64,000 nucleotides of DNA, from positions 1-64,000 of the forward strand of contig NZ_QEVW01000010.1 in NCBI RefSeq assembly GCF_003287275.1, written 5' to 3'. The first letter of the stretch is position 1; each line of letters opens with the position of its first letter. The notes beneath the pieces were generated by a model. The model did not search any database, was not told the DNA's origin, and was given only the letters and a program-made list of their open reading frames with translations. Made by a program: the position numbers and the translations under genes. This DNA is from Paenibacillus taichungensis (GTDB lineage Bacteria > Bacillota > Bacilli > Paenibacillales > Paenibacillaceae). Positions 25,952 to 34,437 of the stretch are shown in pieces.

Positions 25952-27763
25952 ATGCGATTTAAAAGAGCTGCCACACCGCTCGTCGCTCTGTTCATGTCGG
26001 TCACATTGTTTGCCGGATGCCAAAGTGTTCAGCCACCATCAGTAAGTGAACCACAAGGGCCGGTGGATACACCGACCACGACAACCCAGAACGAACCTGC
26101 ACCACAGACCAACAAGGAGACACCACGGAATGAGACCTTGTATATCAATGGGCTGCAATGGGGGCCACCAACCAATTTCAATCTGTTGAGCGGAAACCCC
26201 GCATTTCCAGTGAATTACGGCAACTCTAGGGAACTGGTGTACGAAACACTGTTTATGGTAAACCAGCTGGATGGTGGTCTTGAACCGCTCTTGGGCAATT
26301 CGTATGAATGGACGGATGAAACCACGCTCCGCATTGAGTTGAATGCGGATGCGAAGTGGAGCGACGGAACGGCTTTTACAGCAGATGATGTTGTGTACAC
26401 CTATGAACTGGGCAAAAAATACGATATCAACTGGAGCAGCTTCTGGACCTACATCAGTGAAGTAAAAGCGGATGGAGCGCAGGCTGTGGAAATTAAGCTG
26501 AACCCTGCTAACCCCAACAAGCTGACTGTACTGGACAGCATCGAACTGATTCCAATGCTGCCGAAGCATATCTGGGAAGAGATCGAGAAGAAAAACAACA
26601 ATGATCTGACCGCAATCCGCAAAGAGGTTAATGATAATCCGGTGGGCACCGGAGCATATAAGCTTCACTTCTACAACGATCAGAAAATTACGATTGTCCG
26701 TGATGACAACTACTGGGGTCAGAAATTGTTCGGCAAATTGCCCGCACCGAAGTACATCACCCACGTGATCTACAAGGATAATGCCGCAGGTGATCTGGCG
26801 TTCAAGAGTGGGCAAGTGGACGTCTCCCAGCAGTTTATCCCTCAAGTGTGGAAGATGTGGGAAGGCGGGGCTGCTGTCAAAACGTATCTGAAAGATGCGC
26901 CGTATTATCTGCCCGGTTCCATGCCAAGCATTTTCTTCAATCTGTCCAAAGCCGGACTCGATAATGCTGACGTTCGCCGTGCAATAGCCATGAGCATCAA
27001 CTATGAAAAAATTTCGGAGCTGGCCATGAGCGGATACTCCGCACCAATGCAGCCTTCCCTGACCTTGAACTCGGACGCCGAGTCCAAATATATTGACCAG
27101 GATGCCATCAAGTCGTTGCAATGGACGATGGATATTGAAGGAGCCAACGCCCTGCTCGACAAGATTGGAGCGAAGAAAGGAAAAGATGGCATCCGTGTCC
27201 TTAACGGCACACGCCTTGGACCTTTCGAGGTTGAATGTCCTTACGGCTGGTCTGACTGGAACGCTGCCCTGGAGATCGTAGCGCAGAGCGCCAAAGCCAT
27301 AGGGATTGAGATTCGCACCAAATTCCCGGAATCTCCGGTATGGACCAATGATCTGCAAACCGGCAAATTCGATATCATCATGAATACACCTGCAGGCGGG
27401 GTCAGCCCAAGCCAGCCATGGAACCGTGCGATGACGATCATGTACTCCAAAGGGGTTGCCCCAATGGGTGAGATGGCATTCTGGAACTGGGGACGTTACC
27501 AGAATGACCGCGCAGACGCCATTATTGAAGAGATTCCATCTGTGTCTGACGAGGCGAAGCTGAAATCACTGTATACCGAACTGAATACCATCTGGCTGAA
27601 AGATATCCCTTCCATTCCGCTGATGTACAGACCATGGGTGTTTGACACCGTGAATGAATCAGTCTGGAAAGGCTTCCCGACCGAAGGAGATGGCACCAAC
27701 ATTCCGCCGCAAATCTCGATGGACGGCGCAGGTATTAAGGCATTGTATCAGATCCACAATTAA
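25952..27763 (+). CDS. Family-5 ABC substrate-binding lipoprotein (oligosaccharide or peptide)
   Basis: 603 residues. A signal peptide ends in LFAGC (lipobox), then a Pro/Thr/Gln-rich linker and an SBP_bac_5 (DppA/OppA-like) domain. Recognisable family segments are DAKWSDGTAFTADDVVYTYEL, NPVGTGAYKLHFYNDQK and the ADVRRAIAMSINYEKISELA region. Family-5 proteins bind peptides, but a subgroup in Thermotoga and Firmicutes binds cello-, xylo- or manno-oligosaccharides. The cre-like site upstream and the general content of the region favour an oligosaccharide. It is the first gene of a five-gene importer operon. Confidence 0.88.
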   Translation: MRFKRAATPLVALFMSVTLFAGCQSVQPPSVSEPQGPVDTPTTTTQNEPAPQTNKETPRNETLYINGLQWGPPTNFNLLSGNPAFPVNYGNSRELVYETLFMVNQLDGGLEPLLGNSYEWTDETTLRIELNADAKWSDGTAFTADDVVYTYELGKKYDINWSSFWTYISEVKADGAQAVEIKLNPANPNKLTVLDSIELIPMLPKHIWEEIEKKNNNDLTAIRKEVNDNPVGTGAYKLHFYNDQKITIVRDDNYWGQKLFGKLPAPKYITHVIYKDNAAGDLAFKSGQVDVSQQFIPQVWKMWEGGAAVKTYLKDAPYYLPGSMPSIFFNLSKAGLDNADVRRAIAMSINYEKISELAMSGYSAPMQPSLTLNSDAESKYIDQDAIKSLQWTMDIEGANALLDKIGAKKGKDGIRVLNGTRLGPFEVECPYGWSDWNAALEIVAQSAKAIGIEIRTKFPESPVWTNDLQTGKFDIIMNTPAGGVSPSQPWNRAMTIMYSKGVAPMGEMAFWNWGRYQNDRADAIIEEIPSVSDEAKLKSLYTELNTIWLKDIPSIPLMYRPWVFDTVNESVWKGFPTEGDGTNIPPQISMDGAGIKALYQIHN

Positions 27764-27852
27764 GGAACTCATATTGAATCAGGACATGATGAAGTGACAC
27801 GCCACTTCAGACATAAGGCCCTTATCCGCTAAACTCGGGGGTGCTAAATCCT

Positions 27853-28863
27853 ATGAATGCCTATTCCAGATATGTCGCCAAAAAAGTATTCTGGTACGGC
27901 CTGACCCTGGTCATCGCCATCGGACTGAATTTTATTTTGCCAAGACTGATTGAAGGTAACCCGGTGAGCATGATCGCTTCCAAAATGACGTCAGGGATGA
28001 CCGACTCGGATTCCATCAAGCGGGTGTATGAGACGTTTACGGTTGAATTCGGCATTGATCAGCCGCTATGGACCCAATTCGGCATCTATTTAAAAAATCT
28101 GTTCACAGGCAATTTGGGCACGTCCTTTGGACTGTATCCGAAGCCTGTAACGGACATTCTGGCCTCCGCCGTCCCTTGGACGGTGGGGCTTCAACTTCCG
28201 GCCATCCTGGTCGGCTGGATCATTGGCAATTTGCTCGGTGCGATTGCAGCGTACCGGAAGGGTGTTTTTGATAAAGTGCTGTTTCCGGTAGCATTGTTTA
28301 TCAATTCCATTCCTTTTTTTACTCTGGCTATTATTATGCTGTATGTCTTTGCGTTATCACTGAAATGGTTCCCTTTATCAGGGGGATATGACTTCCAGAT
28401 GGTGCCGCAGCTGAGCTTCGACTTCATCATGTCGGTGGTTCGCCACCATACTTTGCCGTTCCTCTCCATTGTGCTTGTGACCATTGGTGGTCAGGCCATT
28501 GGTATGCGGGAGATGTCCATCTATGAGCTCAATTCAGACTATGTGTTATACAGCAAACTGCTGGGTATTCGCGACGGTCGAATTGCACGTTATGTGTTCC
28601 GTAACGCCATGCTGCCGCAAATTACGGGACTTGCGCTCTCCATTGGTACGATGGTCGGCGGATCACTCATCTGTGAGATTGTCTTCAGTTATCCGGGTAT
28701 CGGCACATGGCTGTTCACGGCTATACGGCAGCTGGATTACCCACTAATCTCGGGATGTACGCTGCTGATTGCCATTGCTGTATTGCTTGCGAATTTCACC
28801 ATTGATGTCATCTACGGCTTCATTGACCCGCGCATCAAGGCCGCTCAAATGGAGGAACAGTGA
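27853..28863 (+). CDS. ABC transporter permease, DppB type
   Basis: The ATG at 27853 is nine bases after GGGGGTG; the frame also opens at a GTG at 27841, which lies inside that ribosome site. The protein has 336 residues with an N-terminal helix, a large external loop ([10 protein letters not shown] to about residue 105) and five further helices. The EAA-type loop contains [16 protein letters not shown]. It pairs with the DppC-type permease encoded directly downstream. Confidence 0.88.
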   Translation: MNAYSRYVAKKVFWYGLTLVIAIGLNFILPRLIEGNPVSMIASKMTSGMTDSDSIKRVYETFTVEFGIDQPLWTQFGIYLKNLFTGNLGTSFGLYPKPVTDILASAVPWTVGLQLPAILVGWIIGNLLGAIAAYRKGVFDKVLFPVALFINSIPFFTLAIIMLYVFALSLKWFPLSGGYDFQMVPQLSFDFIMSVVRHHTLPFLSIVLVTIGGQAIGMREMSIYELNSDYVLYSKLLGIRDGRIARYVFRNAMLPQITGLALSIGTMVGGSLICEIVFSYPGIGTWLFTAIRQLDYPLISGCTLLIAIAVLLANFTIDVIYGFIDPRIKAAQMEEQ

Positions 28864-28864
28864 T

Positions 28865-29701
28865 ATGAAGCATTCGATCTCTATTTTGCTGAAGTCACCC
28901 AAATTCATGATCGGTGCGGTGACTTTTGTCGGCATGCTGCTCTTGGTAACGATCTATCCGCTCATTAATCGCAGTGATCCCCTTGAGATGATTGCGATGG
29001 CGTTCCAGCCACCTGGCGATGGCCTGCTATTAGGATCGGACAATTTTGGACGGGACATTTTTCTTGAATTAATGTATGGCATCCAGACATCCATACGTGT
29101 AGGGCTGATTGCAGGTGTGTTTGCGACCGTTATCGGTCTGGTTATGGGGCTGGTGTCGGGATATATAGGGGGAATGCTGGATAACTTTCTGACGGCAATT
29201 ACCAACATATTCATCGTCATTCCTTCGTTTATTATTCTGATCTTGATCTCCGTCAGCATTGATTCACGCAGTTCCCTGGTGACGGCGATCATTATCGGTA
29301 TAACCAGCTGGCCTTGGACGGCCCGGGCTGTGCGAGCTCAGACGACATCTCTACGCAGCCGGGATCATGTGCATATTGCGAAAATTTCGGGACACAGTAC
29401 GCCGCGTATCATTATCCATGAGATTTTGCCGTATATCGCGTCTTATGTGGTGATGGCTTTTGTGCTCCAGACGGCATCGGGCATTCTGTCCGAAGCTTCC
29501 ATCTCCATGCTGGGACTGGGGCCGTATAATACGATCTCGCTTGGCATTCTGATGAACTGGGCACTTGTGTTTGAAGCGCCAGTAGCAGGGGCGTGGTGGG
29601 CTTTCATTCCTGCAGCGCTGGCGATTGCCGTCATTACCTTTTCGCTTTATCTGATGAATACGGGCATGGACGAAATTTTCAATCCGAAAATAAGGAGCTA
29701 A
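28865..29701 (+). CDS. ABC transporter permease, DppC type
   Basis: 278 residues starting one base after the previous stop, with GGAGGAA overlapping the end of that gene. Six membrane helices are predicted. The family signature [19 protein letters not shown] follows the first helix, and the cytoplasmic loop with [21 protein letters not shown] precedes the last helices. The close spacing implies coupled translation with the DppB-type subunit. Confidence 0.9.
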   Translation: MKHSISILLKSPKFMIGAVTFVGMLLLVTIYPLINRSDPLEMIAMAFQPPGDGLLLGSDNFGRDIFLELMYGIQTSIRVGLIAGVFATVIGLVMGLVSGYIGGMLDNFLTAITNIFIVIPSFIILILISVSIDSRSSLVTAIIIGITSWPWTARAVRAQTTSLRSRDHVHIAKISGHSTPRIIIHEILPYIASYVVMAFVLQTASGILSEASISMLGLGPYNTISLGILMNWALVFEAPVAGAWWAFIPAALAIAVITFSLYLMNTGMDEIFNPKIRS

Positions 29702-29705
29702 GACC

Positions 29706-30839
29706 ATGAACCAACCTATACTTCAGGTCAGCGGTCTGAAAACCTATTACCGTACCCGGCTCAAGGAGAACGTCTTTGCCGTCGATGGGGTGGAGTTCGG
29801 GCTGAAAGAGGGGCAGACGCTGGGCATTGCAGGTGAATCGGGCTGTGGCAAATCGACGCTGGCGCTCAGCCTGATGGGCTTTTATTTCCCGCCGCTTCAT
29901 TATGGCAGTGGTTCGATCCGCATTAATGGTACCGATATTATGCAGCTGAACAAAGAGCAGCTTCGTTCCCGCATTCTGGGCAAGGAAATTGCTTATATTC
30001 CGCAGGCTGCCATGAATGCACTAAACCCAACGCTGCGGATTATCAGGTTTATTGAAGATATCATGAAGGAGCATCGTCCGGAGATGAAACGGTCGGATGT
30101 ACGGAAGATGGCTACGGAGCGCTTTCAATCACTGAATCTGTCGCCGGATGTGCTGGATATGTATCCAAATGAATTATCCGGCGGCATGAAGCAGCGAACC
30201 GTTATCGCCATCTCAACGATTCTGAATCCCAACGTGCTTATTGCGGATGAACCTACTTCCGCACTGGATGTGACTTCCCAGAAGGCAGTCATTCGTCTGT
30301 TGAAGGATTTGTTGAAGCGTAAAGTCATCAAATCACTGGTGTTCATTACGCATGAACTGCCGCTGTTGTACCATGTGACGGATGAAATTATGGTGATGTA
30401 TGCCGGGGAGATTGTGGAACGAGGTACGGCAGAGCAGATGATTTTTAATCCGCTGCATCCGTACACCCGCAAGCTGATGGGTTCCATCATTGTGCCCGAA
30501 GAGGGCATGAAGGAGCATAAACTGGCTGCCATTCCTGGTGCACCACCAAATCTGAAGAATGTGCCGGAAGGCTGCCGTTTCGCAGAGCGCTGTACACTGG
30601 TGACCGACGAGTGCCGCCAGGGCAAAATCGAGAACATTCATGTCGATGGACGCATATATCGCTGTCTCCTGACACCAGAGATTTTGGAGCAGATCAGGGA
30701 GCAGGAGCAGGACGGTCATTTAGAGCAGAAGAGCATAAACGAACAGCCCCAGGTGATGGAACAAAATCAGGAGGAAAAGGGCTTAAATAAAATTGAAATC
30801 GAGGATATTGGAACTGACACAGACGATATAGCAGACTAA
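29706..30839 (+). CDS. ABC transporter ATP-binding protein, DppD type
   Basis: 377 residues with Walker [10 protein letters not shown], signature LSGGMKQR, Walker [13 protein letters not shown] and switch His (ITHEL). The oligopeptide/dipeptide C-terminal extension has clustered cysteines (GCRFAERC near 295, C near 308), which in relatives bind an iron-sulfur cluster. The last about 50 residues are an acidic, Gln/Glu-rich tail that is longer than usual. It energises import together with the second ATPase downstream. Confidence 0.92.
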   Translation: MNQPILQVSGLKTYYRTRLKENVFAVDGVEFGLKEGQTLGIAGESGCGKSTLALSLMGFYFPPLHYGSGSIRINGTDIMQLNKEQLRSRILGKEIAYIPQAAMNALNPTLRIIRFIEDIMKEHRPEMKRSDVRKMATERFQSLNLSPDVLDMYPNELSGGMKQRTVIAISTILNPNVLIADEPTSALDVTSQKAVIRLLKDLLKRKVIKSLVFITHELPLLYHVTDEIMVMYAGEIVERGTAEQMIFNPLHPYTRKLMGSIIVPEEGMKEHKLAAIPGAPPNLKNVPEGCRFAERCTLVTDECRQGKIENIHVDGRIYRCLLTPEILEQIREQEQDGHLEQKSINEQPQVMEQNQEEKGLNKIEIEDIGTDTDDIAD

Positions 30840-30902
30840 TGAAATGATTCTTTCTGGGCGTAATGAGCTCGGATCAAGGCTCCCCGAAAGGAGTGAGGTA
30901 GT

Positions 30903-31703
30903 ATGGCGATAGGCAAGGTGCTGATCAGCGGCCGCCATCTGACCAAGGTGTACGGTACAGGCAATCGTAAAAAGGCAGCCGTGGACGATGTGAGCTTTGA
31001 TTTTCATGAAGGGGAGATTATATCCATTGTCGGAGAGAGCGGCAGTGGCAAAACCACGCTTGCAAAAATGATCATGGGCCTGCTCAAGGAAACGGATGGA
31101 GCGATTGAATACGATGGCAAGCCCAGACAATTGAAACGGTACCGTGAGCGCAAAGCTTATTGGAAGGATATCCAGGCCATTTTCCAGGATCCGTTTTCTT
31201 CGTTCAACGTATTTCACCGGGTGGAAAAGCTGCTGGTGGACTGTATCAAACTTCAGGGGCTGAAGCTGAACAAGGACGAAGAATATGCCAAAATGAAGGA
31301 GGCCTGTTCCTTCGTCAACCTGAAGTTCGAAGAGTTATACAACAAATATCCGTTTGAACTGTCCGGTGGACAGATGCAACGGCTTATGATTGCCCGCATT
31401 TTCATGCTGCATCCTAAGGTATTGATTGCCGATGAACCAACGTCCATGGTGGACGCATGCTCGCGTTCAACGATTCTGGATATGCTGCTCAAGCTGCGCG
31501 ACGAGAACCGCATGACCATTGTATTTATTACGCACGATGTGGGTCTGGCTTATTATGTGAGCGACACGATCTGTATTATGGAGCATGGACGAATGGTGGA
31601 GGCAGGGAGAGCGGAGGAGGTCATTCATCATGCGGAGCATCCTTATACCAAACAATTAATCAATGACGTACCCAAAATTCATTCTCCCTGGGTGCTCGAG
31701 TGA
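30903..31703 (+). CDS. ABC transporter ATP-binding protein, DppF type
   Basis: 266 residues with Walker [10 protein letters not shown], signature LSGGQMQR, Walker [13 protein letters not shown] and switch His ITHDV. The Asp-Ala-Cys after Walker B (MVDACSR) replaces the more common DVSVQ. It lacks the cysteine-rich C-terminal extension of DppF relatives and ends soon after LINDVPKIH. Start ATG with GAAAGGAG about 11 bases upstream. It is the last gene of the operon; a terminator follows within 20 bp. Confidence 0.9.
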   Translation: MAIGKVLISGRHLTKVYGTGNRKKAAVDDVSFDFHEGEIISIVGESGSGKTTLAKMIMGLLKETDGAIEYDGKPRQLKRYRERKAYWKDIQAIFQDPFSSFNVFHRVEKLLVDCIKLQGLKLNKDEEYAKMKEACSFVNLKFEELYNKYPFELSGGQMQRLMIARIFMLHPKVLIADEPTSMVDACSRSTILDMLLKLRDENRMTIVFITHDVGLAYYVSDTICIMEHGRMVEAGRAEEVIHHAEHPYTKQLINDVPKIHSPWVLE

Positions 31704-31720
31704 CACAAGTGACACAAATC

Positions 31721-31758
31721 AAGCCCTGGACCGTTTTGAGCGGAACAGGGCTTCTTAT
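31721..31758. terminator. Terminator after the importer operon
   Basis: AAGCCCTG (31721-31728) pairs with CAGGGCTT (31746-31753), with a smaller CCG/CGG stem inside, then CTTATT. It is convergent with the HU gene and may serve both directions. Confidence 0.75.
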
Positions 31759-31780
31759 TGTCCAAGATGAAAGGTTCGTT

Positions 31781-31983
31781 TTAGCGAGTGGGTGGTTGTG
31801 GCGTCTGTGCAGACTCTGTTGATGGGGGTGTTGAATGGGTGTGATCTTCCGCGTTATTCTGGTTTGTCTGCTTGCCGGAATAAAAGTTAATGATATCATC
31901 AACCGTAGAAAACACGACATTTACATCAAAATGTTCGTTGTGTGTTTGAATAAAAACCTCTTTTCCAATCCTGTTGTTGCTGT
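31781..31983 (-). other. Open frame without a standard start, directly downstream of the HU gene
   Basis: On the minus strand, in a frame shifted from HU, an open stretch runs from inside the end of the HU gene to a TAA at 31781-31783. It would read ...NSNNRIGKEVFIQTHNEH, then VDDIINFYSG, and end in a Pro/Thr/Gln-rich tail. The sequence looks protein-like but has no ATG, and its only in-frame GTG has no ribosome site. It could be a decayed gene, a frameshifted extension of HU or chance. No other feature is seen in this 280-bp gap. Confidence 0.3.
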
Positions 31984-32256
31984 TTAGTTCAAAGCTTCTT
32001 TCATGGTTAATCCTGCTGTGAATACGGGAACTTTACCTGCTGGAAGCTGAATTTCCTTACCGGTTCGACGGCTTTTACCCATACGTGCTTCACGATTACG
32101 CACTTCGAATTTGCCGAATCCAACCAGTTGAACCTCTTTGCCTTCTTTTAATGCTTCCAAAATCGAATCCAGTACAACCGTTACGGCCTTTTCAGCGTTC
32201 TTTTTGGAGAATCCGCCGTTTTTGGCTACTTCTGTGATCAATTGTTCTTTATCCAT
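31984..32256 (-). CDS. hup: Nucleoid protein HU
   Basis: 90 residues, exactly the family length, with the signature GFGKFEVRNREARMGKSRRTGKEI (beta-arm that inserts into the DNA minor groove, with PAGKVPVF at its end). HU bends and compacts DNA as a dimer. GAGG lies about 10 bases before the ATG. No promoter is visible in the 40 bp after the cold-shock terminator, so transcription may come by read-through from the cold-shock gene. Confidence 0.95.
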   Translation of the reverse strand: MDKEQLITEVAKNGGFSKKNAEKAVTVVLDSILEALKEGKEVQLVGFGKFEVRNREARMGKSRRTGKEIQLPAGKVPVFTAGLTMKEALN

Positions 32257-32297
32257 TTGTCATACCTCGCTTTTCGTTTTTGGATGAAATAAAACAA

Positions 32298-32323
32298 AAA
32301 GCTGCCTTGTACAAGGCAGCTTT
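32298..32323 (-). terminator. Palindromic terminator between the cold-shock and HU genes
   Basis: A 26-bp perfect palindrome (AAAGCTGCCTTGT and its complement) followed on the minus strand by T-rich sequence. It ends the cold-shock transcript and probably lets part of it through to HU. Confidence 0.85.
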
Positions 32324-32330
32324 AATATAA

Positions 32331-32531
32331 TTAAACTTTAGTAACGTTCTCAGCCTGTGGACCACGGTTACCTTGAGTTACTTCGAATTGGACGCGTTGT
32401 CCTTCATCCAATGTTTTGAAGCCGTCGCCTTGAATTGCACTGAAATGAACGAATACGTCTGTTCCTTCTTCAGTTTCGATAAAGCCAAATCCTTTGTCCG
32501 CGTTAAACCATTTCACTGTACCTGTTTGCAT
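32331..32531 (-). CDS. Cold-shock protein, CspA/CspB family
   Basis: 66 residues, full length, with both RNA-binding motifs: RNP1 (KGFGFIE) and RNP2 (VFVHFSAI). It is a single-stranded nucleic-acid chaperone in the cytoplasm. TTGGAGGAAC is the ribosome site. The 5' region up to the divergent recombinase gene is about 170 bp and AT-rich, which suits the long leader usual for csp genes. Confidence 0.95.
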   Translation of the reverse strand: MQTGTVKWFNADKGFGFIETEEGTDVFVHFSAIQGDGFKTLDEGQRVQFEVTQGNRGPQAENVTKV

Positions 32532-32593
32532 GTAGTTCCTCCAAAAAATAAGTTTTTAAACGACCATTTTGAAAAGGCTAATTTAACAATCAA

Positions 32594-32673
32594 CGCTAAT
32601 CAGGTATATTCAAACCCACAGACTTGATGTCCGCTAATGTATCGATTAATATGATAATACCATGTCCGCTAAT
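32594..32673. repeat. Three CGCTAAT repeats between cold-shock and recombinase genes
   Basis: ATGTCCGCTAAT occurs at 32627-32638 and again at 32662-32673, 35 bp apart, and CGCTAAT also occurs at 32594-32600. They lie in the 170-bp divergent promoter region. They may be binding sites of the recombinase or of a regulator. Confidence 0.6.
32624..32652 (+). promoter_or_regulatory. Candidate sigma-A promoter of the recombinase gene
   Basis: TTGATG (32624-32629), a 17-bp spacer and TAATAT (32647-32652). The first long CGCTAAT repeat lies inside the spacer, so binding there would block the promoter. Confidence 0.45.
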
Positions 32674-32701
32674 ATAAGTCAAGATTTGGAGGTTTTTTCT
32701 A

Positions 32702-33628
32702 ATGGATAAGATATCTGGTACTTCGATACAAGGGGAAATGGTTGTTCAGGAATTCATACATATGCTTACAATCCAGGGAGAATTGACTCCCAAAACCTTG
32801 AAGGAATATGCGAGTGATTTGAAGCATTTTACTGAATGGTATAAAGAGAATGATTCTCGGAGTGAAGAGATTTCATTTCATATTGAAGATGTGCATACAT
32901 CGACTTTGGTCCGTTACCGGGAGGATTCACAAAAGGTGATGCAATTGAAGCCATCTACCATTAATCGCAGACTGATTACATTGAAGCGTTTTTTCAAGTG
33001 GGCCGTATCGGAATCCAGGATCAACAGTGATCCTTCCAAACCTTTGAAATTCATTCCGGAAGACAAGGTTAGCCCACGCCGAATGACCACCGAGGAAGAA
33101 CAATCATTCATATCTGCGGTCGAGAACGGCAACTCGCTTCGGGATCAGACCATCCTTACGCTCATGTTTCATACCGGTATGCGAACGATGGAGATATGCA
33201 ATCTCGCTCCCGGTGATATTGAATTGGGCAAACGAAGCGGGCAGCTCACCGTGCGTGCCGATAAACGAAACGGTCAACGGAAAATTCCACTGAACATGAC
33301 ATGTATTGCTTTGTTGAAGATGTACATGGCTGGCCTCGCGCCGGATAGTCCTTACCTGTTTCCTTCCGAGAAAACCAGTGATCGCTTAACGGAGAGGGCG
33401 CTGCGCCATTTGATCAAAAAGGTGATGACTACAGCCGGTCTGGAGGGGCTAAGTTCCCATGATCTGCGTCATCGGTTCGGATACGCTATGGCCGAGCATA
33501 CACCACTACATCGCTTGGCAGAAATGATGGGACATATCAATCCGGATACGACTATGATTTATGTTAAGGGGTTAAATGCCAATCTATCTTCATCAGCAGA
33601 AGAGAATGGAGAAACGGAACCGCATTAA
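32702..33628 (+). CDS. Tyrosine recombinase/integrase, XerC/D-like
   Basis: 308 residues. An N-terminal SAM-like core-binding domain (about 12-105) is followed by the catalytic domain with Arg161 (GMRTMEICNL), the beta-hairpin Lys region (RADKRNGQRKIPL), H253-x-x-R256 (HDLRHRF), His278 (GHINPDTT) and nucleophile Tyr287 (MIYVKG), so it is intact. TTTGGAGG precedes the ATG. It carries no extra N-terminal arm domain and is not next to other mobile genes. A housekeeping XerC/D would normally sit elsewhere (for example near hslV or ripX loci), so this is a solitary, possibly locus-specific recombinase. Confidence 0.9.
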   Translation: MDKISGTSIQGEMVVQEFIHMLTIQGELTPKTLKEYASDLKHFTEWYKENDSRSEEISFHIEDVHTSTLVRYREDSQKVMQLKPSTINRRLITLKRFFKWAVSESRINSDPSKPLKFIPEDKVSPRRMTTEEEQSFISAVENGNSLRDQTILTLMFHTGMRTMEICNLAPGDIELGKRSGQLTVRADKRNGQRKIPLNMTCIALLKMYMAGLAPDSPYLFPSEKTSDRLTERALRHLIKKVMTTAGLEGLSSHDLRHRFGYAMAEHTPLHRLAEMMGHINPDTTMIYVKGLNANLSSSAEENGETEPH

Positions 33629-33686
33629 AGTATGTGAAGAACTCTTTATGAGGAATTAAGAATGGATATAGGAATATAGGATCAAT

Positions 33687-33715
33687 GCCCTAACCCACTT
33701 CAAGTGGATCAGGGC
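33687..33715. terminator. Convergent terminator
   Basis: GCCCTAACCCACTT pairs with AAGTGGATCAGGGC (few mismatches) between the recombinase gene and the convergent unknown gene. Confidence 0.65.
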
Positions 33716-34221
33716 TGTTTGGTTATCCAAGAATGACTGACATCCCATTCGGGTTTGTTGTTTGCATTGATTTGCGATTCTAATGTAATAATGGCATAGG
33801 TTCCATCATGCTTTTCCCAATAAAGTATTGCCTTTGTATGATCGGGATGTAAAAGCAAGGCAGGCATGATATCCCCGTTTTCCAGCATGGTTCTTCGTTC
33901 ATTACTATAATAGGCAGTGATGAAGGAAGATTGCTCTTGATGGGGAAGGGTGTTTAATGAATCCTCCAAGCTGTAAAACAGTTTCCATTCAGTTATATTT
34001 TCCTCCTCACGGTTCTCATTCAGCGTGCTACGTATCGCCTCCATTCCTCTGCTCCATGATTTTGTTAATTTCTCCTGAAGTTCTCGAGGTTGGTTCTCCC
34101 AGCGTGAAGACTCTGTGGATGCTTCTAACCGATCAGTTCGAATCGTCTCCGTGATTGCACCGCTGCTAATTAATATTGCGGCAATACCGGTCGTTATCAT
34201 TCCGGATTTCAAATAATTCAT
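33709..34221 (-). CDS. Unknown small exported or membrane-anchored protein
   Basis: 170 residues, not recognised. A short hydrophobic N-terminal segment (about 6-24) suggests a signal anchor or uncleaved signal peptide. A charged helical region (about 40-80) and a C-terminal part rich in Trp, Tyr and Thr follow. No Cys is present. It is monocistronic between the recombinase and the YesN operon; no partner is suggested by context. Confidence 0.6.
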   Translation of the reverse strand: MNYLKSGMITTGIAAILISSGAITETIRTDRLEASTESSRWENQPRELQEKLTKSWSRGMEAIRSTLNENREEENITEWKLFYSLEDSLNTLPHQEQSSFITAYYSNERRTMLENGDIMPALLLHPDHTKAILYWEKHDGTYAIITLESQINANNKPEWDVSHSWITKQP

Positions 34222-34320
34222 CAGTTAATAGACTCCTATCCTTTTTCATAATCAACTACTTCCTATATTTTACCATATATTTGTGTATGAGCACTTATTA
34301 GATCAATCTTATCACCATAA

Positions 34321-34335
34321 AAGTAAGCGGTTACA
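34321..34335 (+). promoter_or_regulatory. Candidate cre site of the galactose-type sensor operon
   Basis: AAGTAAGCGGTTACA matches the cre consensus with one mismatch and lies 103 bp before the YesN-type regulator gene. Confidence 0.55.
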
Positions 34336-34437
34336 CAATTAAATTTATATTGTATATTATGATGGCAACCTTGAATCATATCGACATATACATTATTGCT
34401 TGGGCTTATGGCCCCTTAAATAAAGGAGGAATCTGAC

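Noticed and set aside
26039-27358. 439-codon minus-strand open frame opposite the family-5 binding protein gene
   Set aside because: The plus-strand gene has a lipobox and clear family-5 motifs. The opposite frame has no ribosome site and no recognisable domain.
31660-31920. 86-codon minus-strand frame over the DppF end
   Set aside because: It overlaps the coding end and terminator of the importer operon and has no ribosome site.
32702-33628. Prophage or integrative element at the recombinase
   Set aside because: No phage, conjugation or tRNA attachment features are seen within several kilobases on either side.
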